Source: Candidatus Bathyarchaeota archaeon (GTDB lineage: Archaea > Thermoproteota > Bathyarchaeia > TCS64). From it: a stretch of 64,000 nucleotides of DNA. The stretch lies in the NCBI GenBank assembly GCA_018396865.1, contig JAGTRB010000004.1, forward strand, positions 1 through 64,000. Reading direction: 5' to 3'. Each line of letters opens with the position of its first letter. Position 1 is the first letter of the stretch. Shown piece by piece: positions 9,021 through 17,527 of the stretch. A program made the position numbers and the translations under genes. The notes under the pieces are model-generated. The model searched no databases. It was given only the letters and a program-made list of their open reading frames with translations, and had not been told where the DNA came from.

Positions 9021-9869
9021 ATGAAGATAGGGTTCCATGTCTCAATCTCAGGCTCCATAGACCTGGCGGTTGATAGAGCCGTCGCCCTAGGCTGCAACAC
9101 CTTCCAGATATTCACGAGAAACCCAAGAGGCTGGAGAGCCAGACCTCTTAGGGAGGAGGAGGTAAAGGCCTTCAAAGAGAAGAGGTCTATGGCCGGCCTG
9201 GAGCCGGCCTACGCCCACACACCCTACCTAATAAACTTAGCCTCTCCAAGGGAGGAGGTGTATACGAGGTCTATTGAAGCCCTTATGGTCGATATCGAAA
9301 GGTGTAGGTCTCTTGAGGTCCCATACCTTGTCACCCACCTTGGCAGCCACCTCGGCTCTGGATTTGAGCTTGGCGTTGAGAGGCTTCTCGAAGCCATAAA
9401 TAAATCCCTGGCAAGAGCTGGAGACGCCGTGATGATCCTCCTGGAGAATGGATCTGGCTCAGCACATCAAATAGGATCAAACCTGGAAGATTTGAGAAGA
9501 ATCATAGAGGGGGTTGATAAGCCTAGCCAGGTAGCCGTATGCCTCGACACATGCCACGCCTTCGCGGCGGGCTACGAGTTCAGAAACCCCAAAGGCTTGG
9601 AGAAGACCCTTAAAGCCATCGAAGATGTAATCGGCTTTGAGAAACTGAGACTGATCCACCTGAATGACTCGAGAGGCGGCCTAGGCAGCGGGGTGGATCA
9701 CCATGAGCATATAGGCCTAGGAGAGATTGGGGAGAAGGGGTTCAGCCTCATCCTACACAGCAGGCTTGCAGAGCTGCCTATGATCCTAGAGACCCCTATG
9801 GACGGCAGGAGAAGCGACATGGAAAACCTTAGAAAGGTCTGGGAGCTCGCCTCAAAGGCTTCTGATTAA
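9021..9869 (+). CDS. nfo: Endonuclease IV (apurinic/apyrimidinic endonuclease)
   Basis: At 282 residues this matches endonuclease IV. It begins MKIGFHVSISGSIDLAVDRA and shows the metal-binding segments THLGSHLG, LLENGSGS (catalytic Glu), CLDTCHAFAAGY, HLNDSRGGLGSGVDHHEHIGLGEIG and ILETPMD. The enzyme cleaves 5' to abasic sites using a trinuclear zinc centre. Its start is the ATG at 9021. It is convergent with the small gene at 9889-10194, with 19 bases between the stops. Assignment is firm; the symbol nfo is by family. Confidence 0.95.
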   Translation: MKIGFHVSISGSIDLAVDRAVALGCNTFQIFTRNPRGWRARPLREEEVKAFKEKRSMAGLEPAYAHTPYLINLASPREEVYTRSIEALMVDIERCRSLEVPYLVTHLGSHLGSGFELGVERLLEAINKSLARAGDAVMILLENGSGSAHQIGSNLEDLRRIIEGVDKPSQVAVCLDTCHAFAAGYEFRNPKGLEKTLKAIEDVIGFEKLRLIHLNDSRGGLGSGVDHHEHIGLGEIGEKGFSLILHSRLAELPMILETPMDGRRSDMENLRKVWELASKASD

Positions 9870-9888
9870 ATTATTAAAGAGACCTTTG

Positions 9889-10194
9889 CTAAGAACTCCT
9901 CTCTCCATCATCTCCAAGGGGTTGCATAGGTTTCCTTTCAGCCTCTATGAAGAGATTGTGTAGAGTTGTTTGACGGCCCCTGAGCCTCCCGGATTGATAT
10001 CTATATTTGATCACCCTCAAGGCTGTCCTAGCGTACTCGTTGAGGGCTCCTTCGTGGAGGTATGGGAATAGCCTCCTAGCCCACCTCAACAGGGGATCAA
10101 TGGTCTCTATCTCCCTACCTCTTCTATAAGCATCCTCAAGGGCACACCTGACCAGCCTCTCTATATCCGCTCTTCTATTATCAACGTAGACCAT
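9889..10194 (-). CDS. Small hypothetical basic protein
   Basis: I do not recognise this protein of about 101 residues. It is arginine-rich and looks helical, with no membrane segment and no cysteine motif. A TATA-like box on the minus strand (10229-10238) predicts transcription from about 10208. That makes the ATG at 10194 a more likely start than the upstream in-frame TTG at 10209. The very AT-rich stretch upstream (10210-10380) fits a promoter region. It is convergent with endonuclease IV, but the adjacency does not indicate function. Confidence 0.55.
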   Translation of the reverse strand: MVYVDNRRADIERLVRCALEDAYRRGREIETIDPLLRWARRLFPYLHEGALNEYARTALRVIKYRYQSGRLRGRQTTLHNLFIEAERKPMQPLGDDGERSS

Positions 10195-10209
10195 AACTTT
10201 AAAGTCCAA

Positions 10210-10493
10210 GAAAAAATTAATTTCGTCATTTATAAATATTTCGGCAAAAAATCAAAATTTTTTTCATAAAAAGACCGAAACAAAAAATTCAAAGTTCAAA
10301 GTTTTCTTTGACGAACGAATAAAAAAGGACCTTTTTCAAGCAAAACCTCGAAAAAAAGGGATTTAAATTCATTAGATACCTATAAAGTTGAATTTCTCAA
10401 CCGATTAGACCTGATGCTGAAACTCATTTTAAACCTAACGGCTTTAAGATGAGAAGATTAAAATCATTGATGTAGACCATTAATTCCTAGGTT
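10210..10493. other. AT-rich intergenic region, no gene recognised
   Basis: This stretch is strongly AT-rich, with long A and T runs between 10240 and 10370, and separates the small minus-strand gene from tRNA-Thr. It contains the minus-strand TATA-like box at 10229-10238. I see no origin-type repeat array and no open frame worth calling. Confidence 0.5.
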
Positions 10494-10587
10494 GCCCCGG
10501 TGGCTTAGCCTGGCCAAAGCGTCTGCTTGGTATCCCTGAAGGCCGAAGAGCAGAAGATCGCGGGTTCGAATCCCGCCCGGGGCTCCA
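10494..10587 (+). tRNA. tRNA-Thr(GGT) with a 16-nt intron, CCA encoded
   Basis: The acceptor stem GCCCCGG (10494-10500) pairs with CCGGGGC (10577-10583), followed by U73 and an encoded CCA (10585-10587). The D stem is GCTT/AAGC, the anticodon stem TCTGC (10522-10526)/GCAGA (10550-10554) and the T arm GCGGG-TTCGAAT-CCCGC. The 23 bases between anticodon stem strands leave a 7-base loop after removing a 16-base intron at 10533-10548. A bulge-helix-bulge is present: TTGG pairs with CCGA, with bulges TAT and AGA cut after their second base, which puts the intron at the canonical 37/38 position. The mature anticodon is GGT. U73 is compatible with archaeal tRNA-Thr. Confidence 0.93.
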
Positions 10588-11085
10588 ATTTCCTAAGCGA
10601 CAGTAAACTTGGAGTTATAATGGGATTATTAACTAGGTTTGACCTAGGAGAATAAAGGTTGTTAAGGCTGTCTTGAGATATTTTATGGAGATGGTCTAGA
10701 TGGGGTGTTCTATTTTAAACTTAATATTTCTAGCTATATTTAAATTTGAACTCGGTGAAAGACTTTGTTACTTATTTTAATCGGATTAAATCTTGATATG
10801 AAAATGACATTGTTAGATATCTATGGCGTGCTTATCTGGAGTTTTGCAATGTTTCTTTTATTAAATTTAAGGCTTAAAAATGTATAGTAAAGTGCAGTAT
10901 GGCCAAGTCTTCGGCTGACGCTTTCGCTCCGTTTAGTTTCAGTCTTCTTGAAGCTCAAGGAAATTATCAGCTATTTAAAAAGAGGAGCTCTAGCTCATTT
11001 TGTCATCGTGCTCCAGAGGGATTCTAATTCGGAGGAGTGTGCGCTTATATAAGGTTGGATAATTAGTTAGAATTGTGGGATTTCT
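10588..11085. other. Intergenic region, one 42-codon ORF of unknown status
   Basis: No recognisable gene lies here. An ATG ORF at 10899-11027 encodes 42 serine-rich residues and follows a TATA-like stretch, but it has no recognised motif and may be chance. The promoter of the downstream FBP aldolase/phosphatase gene lies at its right edge. Confidence 0.4.
11044..11052 (+). promoter_or_regulatory. Archaeal TATA box for FBP aldolase/phosphatase
   Basis: The sequence CTTATATAA is centred 38 bases before the ATG at 11086. Archaeal initiation about 26 bases downstream of the box would give a 5' leader of roughly 12 bases. Confidence 0.6.
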
Positions 11086-12207
11086 ATGAAGACCACCGTT
11101 AGCATCATAAAGGCTGATGTGGGGAGTCTCGCAGGCCACAGCTTTGTTCCTAAGCCCTTGATAGAGGTCGCGGAGGGGAGGCTTTCAGAGGCCGTTGAGA
11201 CGGGGCTTATAAACAGTTTCTACGTCTTCAACGCTGGGGACGACCTAGAGCTCTTGATGACCCATTTCAAGGGGGAGAACTCGGAGGAGGTTCACCGCTT
11301 AGCCTGGGAGACCTTCAAGGCGGCTGCGGAGAAGGCGGGGCGGTTGAAGCTTTATGGGGCGGGACAGGACCTCCTAAGCGACGCCTTCAGCGGAAATGTC
11401 AGGGGATTGGGTCCAGGGGTGGCCGAGATGGAGTTCGAGGAGAGGAGGAGCGACCCTGTCGTCGTCTTCGCGGCAGATAAGACTGAGCCGGCGGCCTTCA
11501 ACTACCTCCTCTACAGGGTCTTCGCGGACCCCTTCAACACGGCTGGCCTGGTCATAGACCCGAAGATGGCTGGAGGATTCGAGTTCGAGGTTCTAGACGC
11601 GATAGAGAACAAGGCCGTCACCCTGAAGACCCCCGAGGAGTCCTACGGCCTCCTAGCCCTGATCGGTACCACTGAGAGATACATGATCTCAAGGGTCTGG
11701 AGGAGCGAGGACCACGAGATAGCAGCATCCTCGAGCACCACAAAGCTCTCCCTCATCGCGGGAAAATATGTCGGAAAGGATGACCCCGTCTGCCTTGTAA
11801 GGGCGCAGGCAGGATTCCCGGCCCTAGGCGAGATCCTAGCCCCACTACTCCACTCCTACCTAGTGGCAGGCTGGATGAGGGGAAGCCACTGGGGACCCCT
11901 AATGCCAGTAGGCCTCAAAGACAGCAGGTGCACCCTCTTCGACGGCCCACCGAGGATAGTAGCCCTAGGCATACAGATAGCTGGTGGAAAAATAGCATCC
12001 GATGATGAGGGAAGACCATTAATAGCCGATCTCCTCGGAGACCCAGCCTTCGACCAAGCTAGATGGGAGGCCCTTGAGCTCGCATCCCACCTGAGGAGGA
12101 TGGGGGAGTTCGAGCCGGCCAGGCTTGGCCCAAGCGCCATGGAATACACTACTCTCCCTGATGTGCTGAAAAAGCTTGAGGCCAGGTTTAAACATGTCAG
12201 CTTTTAA
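11086..12207 (+). CDS. Fructose-1,6-bisphosphate aldolase/phosphatase (bifunctional)
   Basis: The 373-residue protein begins with KTTVSIIKADVGSLAGH, the hallmark of archaeal bifunctional FBP aldolase/phosphatase. Asp11 and His18 are metal ligands, the Asp52-Asp53 pair lies in AGDDLELL, and Tyr228 and Lys231 in AGKYVGK match the Tyr/Lys pair that forms the aldolase Schiff base in the Sulfolobus enzyme. It condenses dihydroxyacetone phosphate with glyceraldehyde 3-phosphate and dephosphorylates the product to fructose 6-phosphate, making gluconeogenesis irreversible. A TATA box at 11044-11052 and a T-rich stretch after the stop indicate its own transcript. Residue roles are family knowledge; their presence is seen here. 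Confidence 0.95.
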   Translation: MKTTVSIIKADVGSLAGHSFVPKPLIEVAEGRLSEAVETGLINSFYVFNAGDDLELLMTHFKGENSEEVHRLAWETFKAAAEKAGRLKLYGAGQDLLSDAFSGNVRGLGPGVAEMEFEERRSDPVVVFAADKTEPAAFNYLLYRVFADPFNTAGLVIDPKMAGGFEFEVLDAIENKAVTLKTPEESYGLLALIGTTERYMISRVWRSEDHEIAASSSTTKLSLIAGKYVGKDDPVCLVRAQAGFPALGEILAPLLHSYLVAGWMRGSHWGPLMPVGLKDSRCTLFDGPPRIVALGIQIAGGKIASDDEGRPLIADLLGDPAFDQARWEALELASHLRRMGEFEPARLGPSAMEYTTLPDVLKKLEARFKHVSF

Positions 12208-12290
12208 GGATTCTAGAATAGCTCTAAACCTACATATAGATCTTGGAGCCTCAGACTAGCTGTAGATGAAGGGAGGATAACGTAACTCGC

Positions 12291-12307
12291 CTATTTTTCC
12301 TTTTTTA
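12291..12307 (+). terminator. Oligo-T terminator after FBP aldolase/phosphatase
   Basis: Two T runs (TTTTT and TTTTTT) lie about 85-100 bases after the stop codon, in the non-template orientation used by archaeal termination. The assignment is by position and composition. Confidence 0.4.
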
Positions 12308-12433
12308 CATATTTAATCTAGTTGAGACTAATTTTAACTTGAATATAAGGAATAAGTCCTAAAAATATTTCATAAAAAATTTGTACTTCTTTAAGATAAG
12401 GTTTGTCCTTTGAGGCAATCTCTTGAGCTTATT

Positions 12434-14233
12434 TTATTTCTTTCTAATCAAGTATAAGTAAATGATGATTAAGACAGCTATTATGATGGCGATTGTGATT
12501 ATGATGTATGATATAGGGACTTCTAACCCAAAAATGTTTATTATTAGCTCGGGAGGAGGTTTAGGGAGGGCTAACGCGATTATGGCCTTCTCAATCCTCG
12601 ATGAGCGGTATCCGGGCTTTGAGACCTCTATTAAGAGTTCCAGCCTTTCCCATGTCTGCTTTAAGACCCCATAAGCGATACCAGAGCTTCCCGTCGATCT
12701 ATCTGTGGAGATTAGCTCTCCTCCTTTTATCTCCCAATTTACAGATGCGTTTTTTATAGGTTGGATCCCGCTTGTGGCAGTTAAAATGACGGTGAAAGTC
12801 TGATTTATCTGAACGGTGGATGGCGCTTGGATACTTAGGTTCATTGGGAGGGCTATTGTGGTTATTGTGGCTGTTGAGGCTTCTAACCCTTGAGTGTGAG
12901 CTATTATTTCCACATCACCAGGAACTAGAGTCGATTTGAGAGGGATCCTAACATAGCTTTCACCTTTACCAATCTTGGTTGTGGATGGTACTTCTACAAC
13001 GAATTTTGAGGAGGAGGCCAAGTACACCTCCAGATCCCATGGTGAAACCATGGGGTTCCCTTCTCTAGACTGTACTTGTAACACCAGTATACCCCTCACC
13101 TCCCCATCTGCAAGAATCAAGGGGGAGGCAGCATAAAGGAAGAGTTTAGAAGGGGTTGGCCCTCTAACCTCGAGCATGGCCGAAGAGGCCTCGAGCCCCT
13201 GAGCAGCCGCAGCTATTATACTCTTCCCAGGTTTAAATCCCGTCATAAGCGTAACAGTCGTATAATGCCCCCCAGGCTCTATAGTAACATATGACTTCTC
13301 CACACTCGCGACATCCAGGTCTGAGGAGGAAAGGTATATTGAGACTGGTTCTTGGGTTATGGTTGGGATTCCCTCCTCATCTAGTAGCTGGATAATGATA
13401 GAGTTATGAAATGAACCCCCTAGAAGTAGCGTTGAGGGACTGAGGCTCAAGGAGAGCTTGGCAGGAGGTCCTCCCAGACGAGTGACCGAGACCTTAGTGT
13501 TTCCGGGTATGAGGCCTTCCGACAGGGCTGTGATGGTTGTACTTCCTACTAAGCCTAAAGTGGAGAAGGAAATACTTCCGTAGTCCTTTCCACTGGGGAT
13601 GGTCAGGGAAGAGGGAATTCTTAAGATGCTAGCATTCGAAGATGCTAATAAAACTTCTATCTTAGAGGTGGCCGTTGTTGGTGCACCCTTAGAATCAACA
13701 ATCTGGACCGTAACCCTCCCAATCATCCCATACTCTGCGGGTATAAAACTTGGTGATGCATACACCCTTAAGGTGTAGGGTGGAGAGATGGAGGCATAGG
13801 GATCGAAGGTCCTTAAGGAAGCTGAACCGGGAATGAAACCAGACGCTGAGGCTGTTATAACTGTCTCGCCGGGCCTTTGGGTGGCTCTGAAATATGCAGT
13901 TTTTAAGTATTCACCTTCAGGTATAACTATTGGAGTCTCAACAAACCCTACATCGAGGTTTGAGGAGGATAGGAAAACCCAAACTTCATGGGGAGCGGGT
14001 AATGGATCACCATTTAGGGTCTGAAGCTGTATGAATATGCAGTCATGCCTACCTCCATCCGCGAGTAGGTAAGAAGGCGAGATGTTAAGGGAGAGCCTTC
14101 CCTCCTCTCGGCTCCCACCTTGAAGACCTGAGGTTAGGATGTGAGGAGGTGGATTAAAGAGTGAGGACGAGATTATGATGAGAAGAAGTAGATGTTTTTT
14201 CAGCGAGATTTTTATGCGAATCCTATGAGGCAT
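12434..14233 (-). CDS. Large membrane-anchored surface protein with Ig-like repeats
   Basis: From the ATG at 14233 the protein is 599 residues. A basic start (MPHRIRIKISLKKH) and a hydrophobic stretch form a signal sequence. Four repeats of about 100 residues follow, each with a PS..(L/I)LADGG-like opening, an internal VxLASSS or FLSSSNLDV strand, and a closing G(K/E)xxIxAxxxGL strand. A fifth Ig-like domain contains NASVNWEIKGG. The C-terminus has a proline linker, one membrane helix (about 22 residues) and LIRKK, so the repeats face outside. The repeats resemble invasin/BIG-type Ig domains. The frame extends to an ATG at 14305, but the signal sequence favours 14233. A role in adhesion or envelope structure is inferred. 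Confidence 0.75.
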   Translation of the reverse strand: MPHRIRIKISLKKHLLLLIIISSSLFNPPPHILTSGLQGGSREEGRLSLNISPSYLLADGGRHDCIFIQLQTLNGDPLPAPHEVWVFLSSSNLDVGFVETPIVIPEGEYLKTAYFRATQRPGETVITASASGFIPGSASLRTFDPYASISPPYTLRVYASPSFIPAEYGMIGRVTVQIVDSKGAPTTATSKIEVLLASSNASILRIPSSLTIPSGKDYGSISFSTLGLVGSTTITALSEGLIPGNTKVSVTRLGGPPAKLSLSLSPSTLLLGGSFHNSIIIQLLDEEGIPTITQEPVSIYLSSSDLDVASVEKSYVTIEPGGHYTTVTLMTGFKPGKSIIAAAAQGLEASSAMLEVRGPTPSKLFLYAASPLILADGEVRGILVLQVQSREGNPMVSPWDLEVYLASSSKFVVEVPSTTKIGKGESYVRIPLKSTLVPGDVEIIAHTQGLEASTATITTIALPMNLSIQAPSTVQINQTFTVILTATSGIQPIKNASVNWEIKGGELISTDRSTGSSGIAYGVLKQTWERLELLIEVSKPGYRSSRIEKAIIALALPKPPPELIINIFGLEVPISYIIITIAIIIAVLIIIYLYLIRKK

Positions 14234-14438
14234 AGCTGAATCCACTTCATGGCAAGCATACGACATACTTATAAAGGAGTATCTCATCCTATTCCTCCAC
14301 TCCATTAAATTTGAGATTTATGTTTAAAGCTTTCTTTACGATTCTAATAATATCTATAGGCCTCATAAACATGTTTCCATTCCAGGCTAAACTTATTTCC
14401 CTGTGAATAGACATCTTTTATAGGAGCGGTTCGGACAT

Positions 14439-15269
14439 TCAGTGGCCTCCCTTTATAAAGGGATAAAAGATCCAGAGGAGTAAGAGGACAGCTGAGAGGG
14501 CAAGTCCTATTGAGGTCTTCAAAAACATGAGGGGGATCCCCAAGTACGAGATCTTAAAGGCATATATGCCTATCACCCCTTCAGCTGGTAGGCTCCAAGG
14601 ATCCATGGAAGGGAGATTGTCCCCCTTTGTCTTAAAGTAGAGTCGACCATCCTCCACCCTTACATCAACGACTCTATGGATCACCGGAGAGGGAGTGTAA
14701 CGGTTGTAGGGCGAAGGGACATCGAATATTATGATATCCCCAACTTTTAGACTGGCCGGATTCACACCTACGACTATGACTATATCTCCCATGTTTAATG
14801 TCGGGGACATGCTGTTCGAAGGAATAACAAACAGTGGCATAAAGCTTCCAAGAGTAAAGGCCAACAAAAGATAAGCCTCAAGAGCAGATAGAAGTGGGAT
14901 CCCCACCTTAAGAGACCTCAAAATGATCATTTTCCACAGATTCTGAATGAGTGGCCTTCCATGCACTGAGCATTGAGCATCGGCCAGATGGCCTGCTCTA
15001 TTCATCAATATTTCTTCATCCCCTTCATCAATTGGAAGCCTTAAATCCTCCCCTCTATATCGGCCCACGCTCCTCTCATCTTTAAGGAGGCTATCCAGTC
15101 CAAGGTAGAGGAGGCCTCCTATTGTGGCTCCCATTAAGCAAACATATGGGAACAATCCCTGGAAGGATATGTTGCTCCTTGAAATCACCAAAGCTAGGAG
15201 GGATGATAAGCTTAAAGCCGAAGCCATACATACGGCTCTTAGCACCATTGATAGTCTCAAATGTTTCAA
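14439..15269 (-). CDS. Signal peptidase I, ER/archaeal type (S26B)
   Basis: This 276-residue membrane protein has the Ser-His catalytic pair of ER-type signal peptidases: Ser153 in VIPSNSMSPTL and His198 in SPVIHRV, followed by KTKGDN and the closing VIGIYAF box. Two N-terminal helices (about residues 8-30 and 40-60), one helix before the catalytic serine (about 123-145) and a C-terminal helix surround the outside-facing domain. The N-terminal extension of about 120 residues is longer than in typical archaeal signal peptidases. A GGAGG in the mRNA sits 9 bases before a TTG at 15260, which may be the real start. It follows a small secreted-protein gene on the same strand, an arrangement like the SipW-substrate pairs of bacteria. 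Confidence 0.88.
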   Translation of the reverse strand: MKHLRLSMVLRAVCMASALSLSSLLALVISRSNISFQGLFPYVCLMGATIGGLLYLGLDSLLKDERSVGRYRGEDLRLPIDEGDEEILMNRAGHLADAQCSVHGRPLIQNLWKMIILRSLKVGIPLLSALEAYLLLAFTLGSFMPLFVIPSNSMSPTLNMGDIVIVVGVNPASLKVGDIIIFDVPSPYNRYTPSPVIHRVVDVRVEDGRLYFKTKGDNLPSMDPWSLPAEGVIGIYAFKISYLGIPLMFLKTSIGLALSAVLLLLWIFYPFIKGGH

Positions 15270-15279
15270 CCTCCACTAA

Positions 15280-15289
15280 AAAAAGGGGG
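15280..15289 (-). terminator. T7 run between secreted protein and signal peptidase genes
   Basis: On the transcribed strand the stop of the secreted-protein gene is followed within 10 bases by a C run and seven T residues. This could end part of the transcripts before the signal peptidase gene and raise the ratio of secreted protein to peptidase. Confidence 0.35.
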
Positions 15290-15293
15290 GCTA

Positions 15294-15821
15294 TCAGGAG
15301 GGTTCCACGGCCTTGGCTGGCTCGACTGAACAATACAGGGTTATGCCCACTGTTCCGGTCCTGTAGGCGTATCCGTAGAACTCGAGATCAATGGTCCAAC
15401 TTGAGCCCGTGGCTATATTTGTTGTATCCAGCAGGATTTCAGGGTTAGTTAAGGTTAGATATCCAGTTATATCGCTCGGTCCATCGACCGTTACCTTTAT
15501 TGTTAGAAATGAGAGATAGTTTCGTACCTCTGGAGCGTTTAGTAGAATGACCCTCACATATCTCTCCACGCCACTCAAATTAGGATTATGTTCTATCTTG
15601 AAAACATCGTTAGCTGTCTTTGTGAACCAGCCAAATGTAGGTATGGGTTGGCTTATAGTAACATCGCTCTTAGTTATAGTCACCATATCCTCAACTTTTA
15701 AAGAGGTGATGTTTACCGTGCTTGTGTACTGTGTTGCCCAAGCAGCCGATATCCCTATTAAGGCTAACGCCATTATAGCCAGCGCAACAGCCTTCTCCTT
15801 GAAGTCTATCTTCTCATCCAT
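15294..15821 (-). CDS. Small secreted beta-rich protein next to signal peptidase
   Basis: The 175-residue protein starts MDEKIDFKEK, then has a hydrophobic signal segment (about residues 11-29) and an Ala-x-Ala-like cleavage region (SAAWATQ). The rest is soluble, Thr/Ser/Val-rich and predicted beta, ending with TLYCSVEP. There is no second membrane helix and only one cysteine. Size, signal layout and the neighbouring signal peptidase recall TasA/camelysin-type fibre proteins made with SipW, and TasA-like pilins are known in some archaea. I cannot show homology by eye, so the fibre-subunit idea is a hypothesis. Its AT-rich upstream region suggests its own promoter. Confidence 0.65.
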   Translation of the reverse strand: MDEKIDFKEKAVALAIMALALIGISAAWATQYTSTVNITSLKVEDMVTITKSDVTISQPIPTFGWFTKTANDVFKIEHNPNLSGVERYVRVILLNAPEVRNYLSFLTIKVTVDGPSDITGYLTLTNPEILLDTTNIATGSSWTIDLEFYGYAYRTGTVGITLYCSVEPAKAVEPS

Positions 15822-16001
15822 CTCATTCCAATAAATATTAAAAACATTTTAATTTTTTATGGAACCATAATATAGATTAATCATCTATTTTTAATCTGAT
15901 ATAGATAGAACTTCTGAAGACCATTAAATCCTCGGTGTTTTATTCTTTTCCATTTTCGGGCATGCTTTTATGCTAACTGGAAAATGAGAAAAATTTGGGT
16001 T

Positions 16002-16694
16002 CTATGTTTCGCTATACCATTCTATCCTCTTCGTCTTATATCCCAAGGTCAATATCAAGATTACTAGGATTAGGAATCCCGTCGTGTACCATATGACATC
16101 GGGCCTCAGCATTTCGACTAGGCGTCCGATGACCAGCTCAAACCTGAAGGAGACGGTCTGGCCGTATGTTACACCGAAGGCGACTAGGAGGAACAGCCTT
16201 CCAACCCTGTTCACATACCTGTATGGCCCTGTTGGGGTAGTGGTGAATATGAAGTAGGCGGCTGAGGTTATGGTTCCAACAATCATAACGATGTTCTCCA
16301 AGCTGTTCCACCTAAGAAGTGTTGCCTGTATCTGCTGGACGAAGTCGGCCATCACCGTCGTCCTCATGGCCAGCCCCATCCCAACCCCTATAGATAAGAC
16401 GATGGGGTAGCGGGAGAGCCACATCCATCCACTTTTAAGTCTAGAAAGCAGCATTAGGGATAGGATTATCGGTATAACATAGATGACTTCTCCTCCCTGG
16501 ACCTTTGTGACAGCATTCCTGTATATATAGTCCCAGTTTGTGGCGAAGAGATACCCTGCAAGGATTCCGAGGTATAGGTTCTCCGTCGCTTTCGAGATGG
16601 GATTGTCTCCAATTAGGGTTGTGTAGGCTCCTATCGAGACTAGGGAGCCGACTATCAGGCCTAGGTAGGCTGGGTCCATCAATTTATCTCTCAC
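16002..16694 (-). CDS. Polytopic membrane protein, last gene of a four-gene operon
   Basis: This 230-residue protein has about six or seven hydrophobic segments (around residues 10-25, 38-50, 68-83, 97-112, 133-150, 163-180, 203-222) and short loops. I do not recognise a named family. A GTG at 16694 overlaps the upstream gene by 11 bases; an ATG at 16679 is the alternative. Overlap and co-orientation place it in one transcript with the three genes above it. It has no ATPase, peptidase or transporter signature that I can see. Polar residues within membrane segments are few, which argues against an ion-coupled transporter but does not exclude it. Confidence 0.65.
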   Translation of the reverse strand: MRDKLMDPAYLGLIVGSLVSIGAYTTLIGDNPISKATENLYLGILAGYLFATNWDYIYRNAVTKVQGGEVIYVIPIILSLMLLSRLKSGWMWLSRYPIVLSIGVGMGLAMRTTVMADFVQQIQATLLRWNSLENIVMIVGTITSAAYFIFTTTPTGPYRYVNRVGRLFLLVAFGVTYGQTVSFRFELVIGRLVEMLRPDVIWYTTGFLILVILILTLGYKTKRIEWYSET

Positions 16695-17523
16695 CCCTCA
16701 TCCTCAGGATTAGGTACAACACGTTCCCAATGATCACTAGAGTGAGCCATAATAGGCCGCCCAGGTTTGTGGCCATGGCCTGTCCCAGGGCTGGGCCGGG
16801 CCTCTTTAGGAGGTACTCGTACTCCGCTGATCCTCTCACCCCTCCGAAGAGGCCCTTAAGCTGACCCGCGCTTATGTATGGGCTGTAGTTTGGGACCTCG
16901 TTAGTGGTACATGAGCCGGACATGGGGATGCCGAAGGGGACGGCTATCTGCCTTATCCCGTATGGGATGCTCCCCTCCGAGCCACCCCACCAGAGGACTG
17001 CTGAGAATGCCCTCGCATCGTTGATATCCTTCATTAGGGGGATCTCATCTATCGGGGTTCCGAAATAGTCCTTCTTCACCACGCTCCTTATATTGTTGGC
17101 TAGGGCTCCTACACCAGACTCTCCGCCGGGGATGTATCCCAGGTTCACCCACTCAATCCCATTCCGGGCCTGGACTCCCGGAGGAAGCTTGGATATTACG
17201 GAATCAATCGCCTTCTGGGTCCAGATCTGCTGCTCCGCGCCTATGCTGAAGAAGACTATCTTGACCCCCTTTGTGAACATGTGGTATATCTGTGCCTCCA
17301 TCCCAGGCCCGGTCTGTGGGTAAGTTGCAGCGGTATTGCCTCCTTCAAATAGTACGACGGACCCTGGCGGTATAGACTCTGCGAACTCGAAGGCCATCTT
17401 CGAGTAGTCTTGGATTGCCATCGGTAGGATTATCGGGTTAAGTATGGGATAGGCAAGGGCGATAAACATTGCGAGGAAGATCACCCTCTGGTCTAAAGCC
17501 AAAAGCTTCTTTAGGGTACTCAC
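16684..17523 (-). CDS. Membrane-anchored protein with large soluble domain, operon gene 3
   Basis: The 279-residue protein has an N-terminal hydrophobic helix (about 13-35), a soluble domain of about 210 residues and a C-terminal helix (about 253-275) followed by RMRGER. The soluble part has alternating strands and helices (SVVLFEGGNTAATYP, KGVKIVFFSIGAEQQ, IEWVNLGYIPGGESG, AVLWWGGSEGSIPYGIRQIAVPFGIP) suggesting a Rossmann-like or sugar-binding fold. One cysteine occurs, at the GSCTTN motif. It starts with GTG at 17523 behind a strong GGAGGTGAT ribosome site just after the upstream stop. I do not recognise the family. Topology implies the domain and both termini lie on defined sides of the membrane, but which side is unresolved. 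Confidence 0.7.
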   Translation of the reverse strand: MSTLKKLLALDQRVIFLAMFIALAYPILNPIILPMAIQDYSKMAFEFAESIPPGSVVLFEGGNTAATYPQTGPGMEAQIYHMFTKGVKIVFFSIGAEQQIWTQKAIDSVISKLPPGVQARNGIEWVNLGYIPGGESGVGALANNIRSVVKKDYFGTPIDEIPLMKDINDARAFSAVLWWGGSEGSIPYGIRQIAVPFGIPMSGSCTTNEVPNYSPYISAGQLKGLFGGVRGSAEYEYLLKRPGPALGQAMATNLGGLLWLTLVIIGNVLYLILRMRGER

Positions 17524-17527
17524 CTAA

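Noticed and set aside
10210-10380. Possible replication origin in the AT-rich stretch
   Set aside because: No repeated origin-recognition boxes and no Cdc6/Orc1 gene nearby; AT-richness alone is not enough.
10899-11027. 42-codon ORF before FBP aldolase/phosphatase
   Set aside because: Serine-rich, very short and without recognised motif. It follows a TATA-like stretch but coding is not supported, so it is only mentioned in the gap entry.
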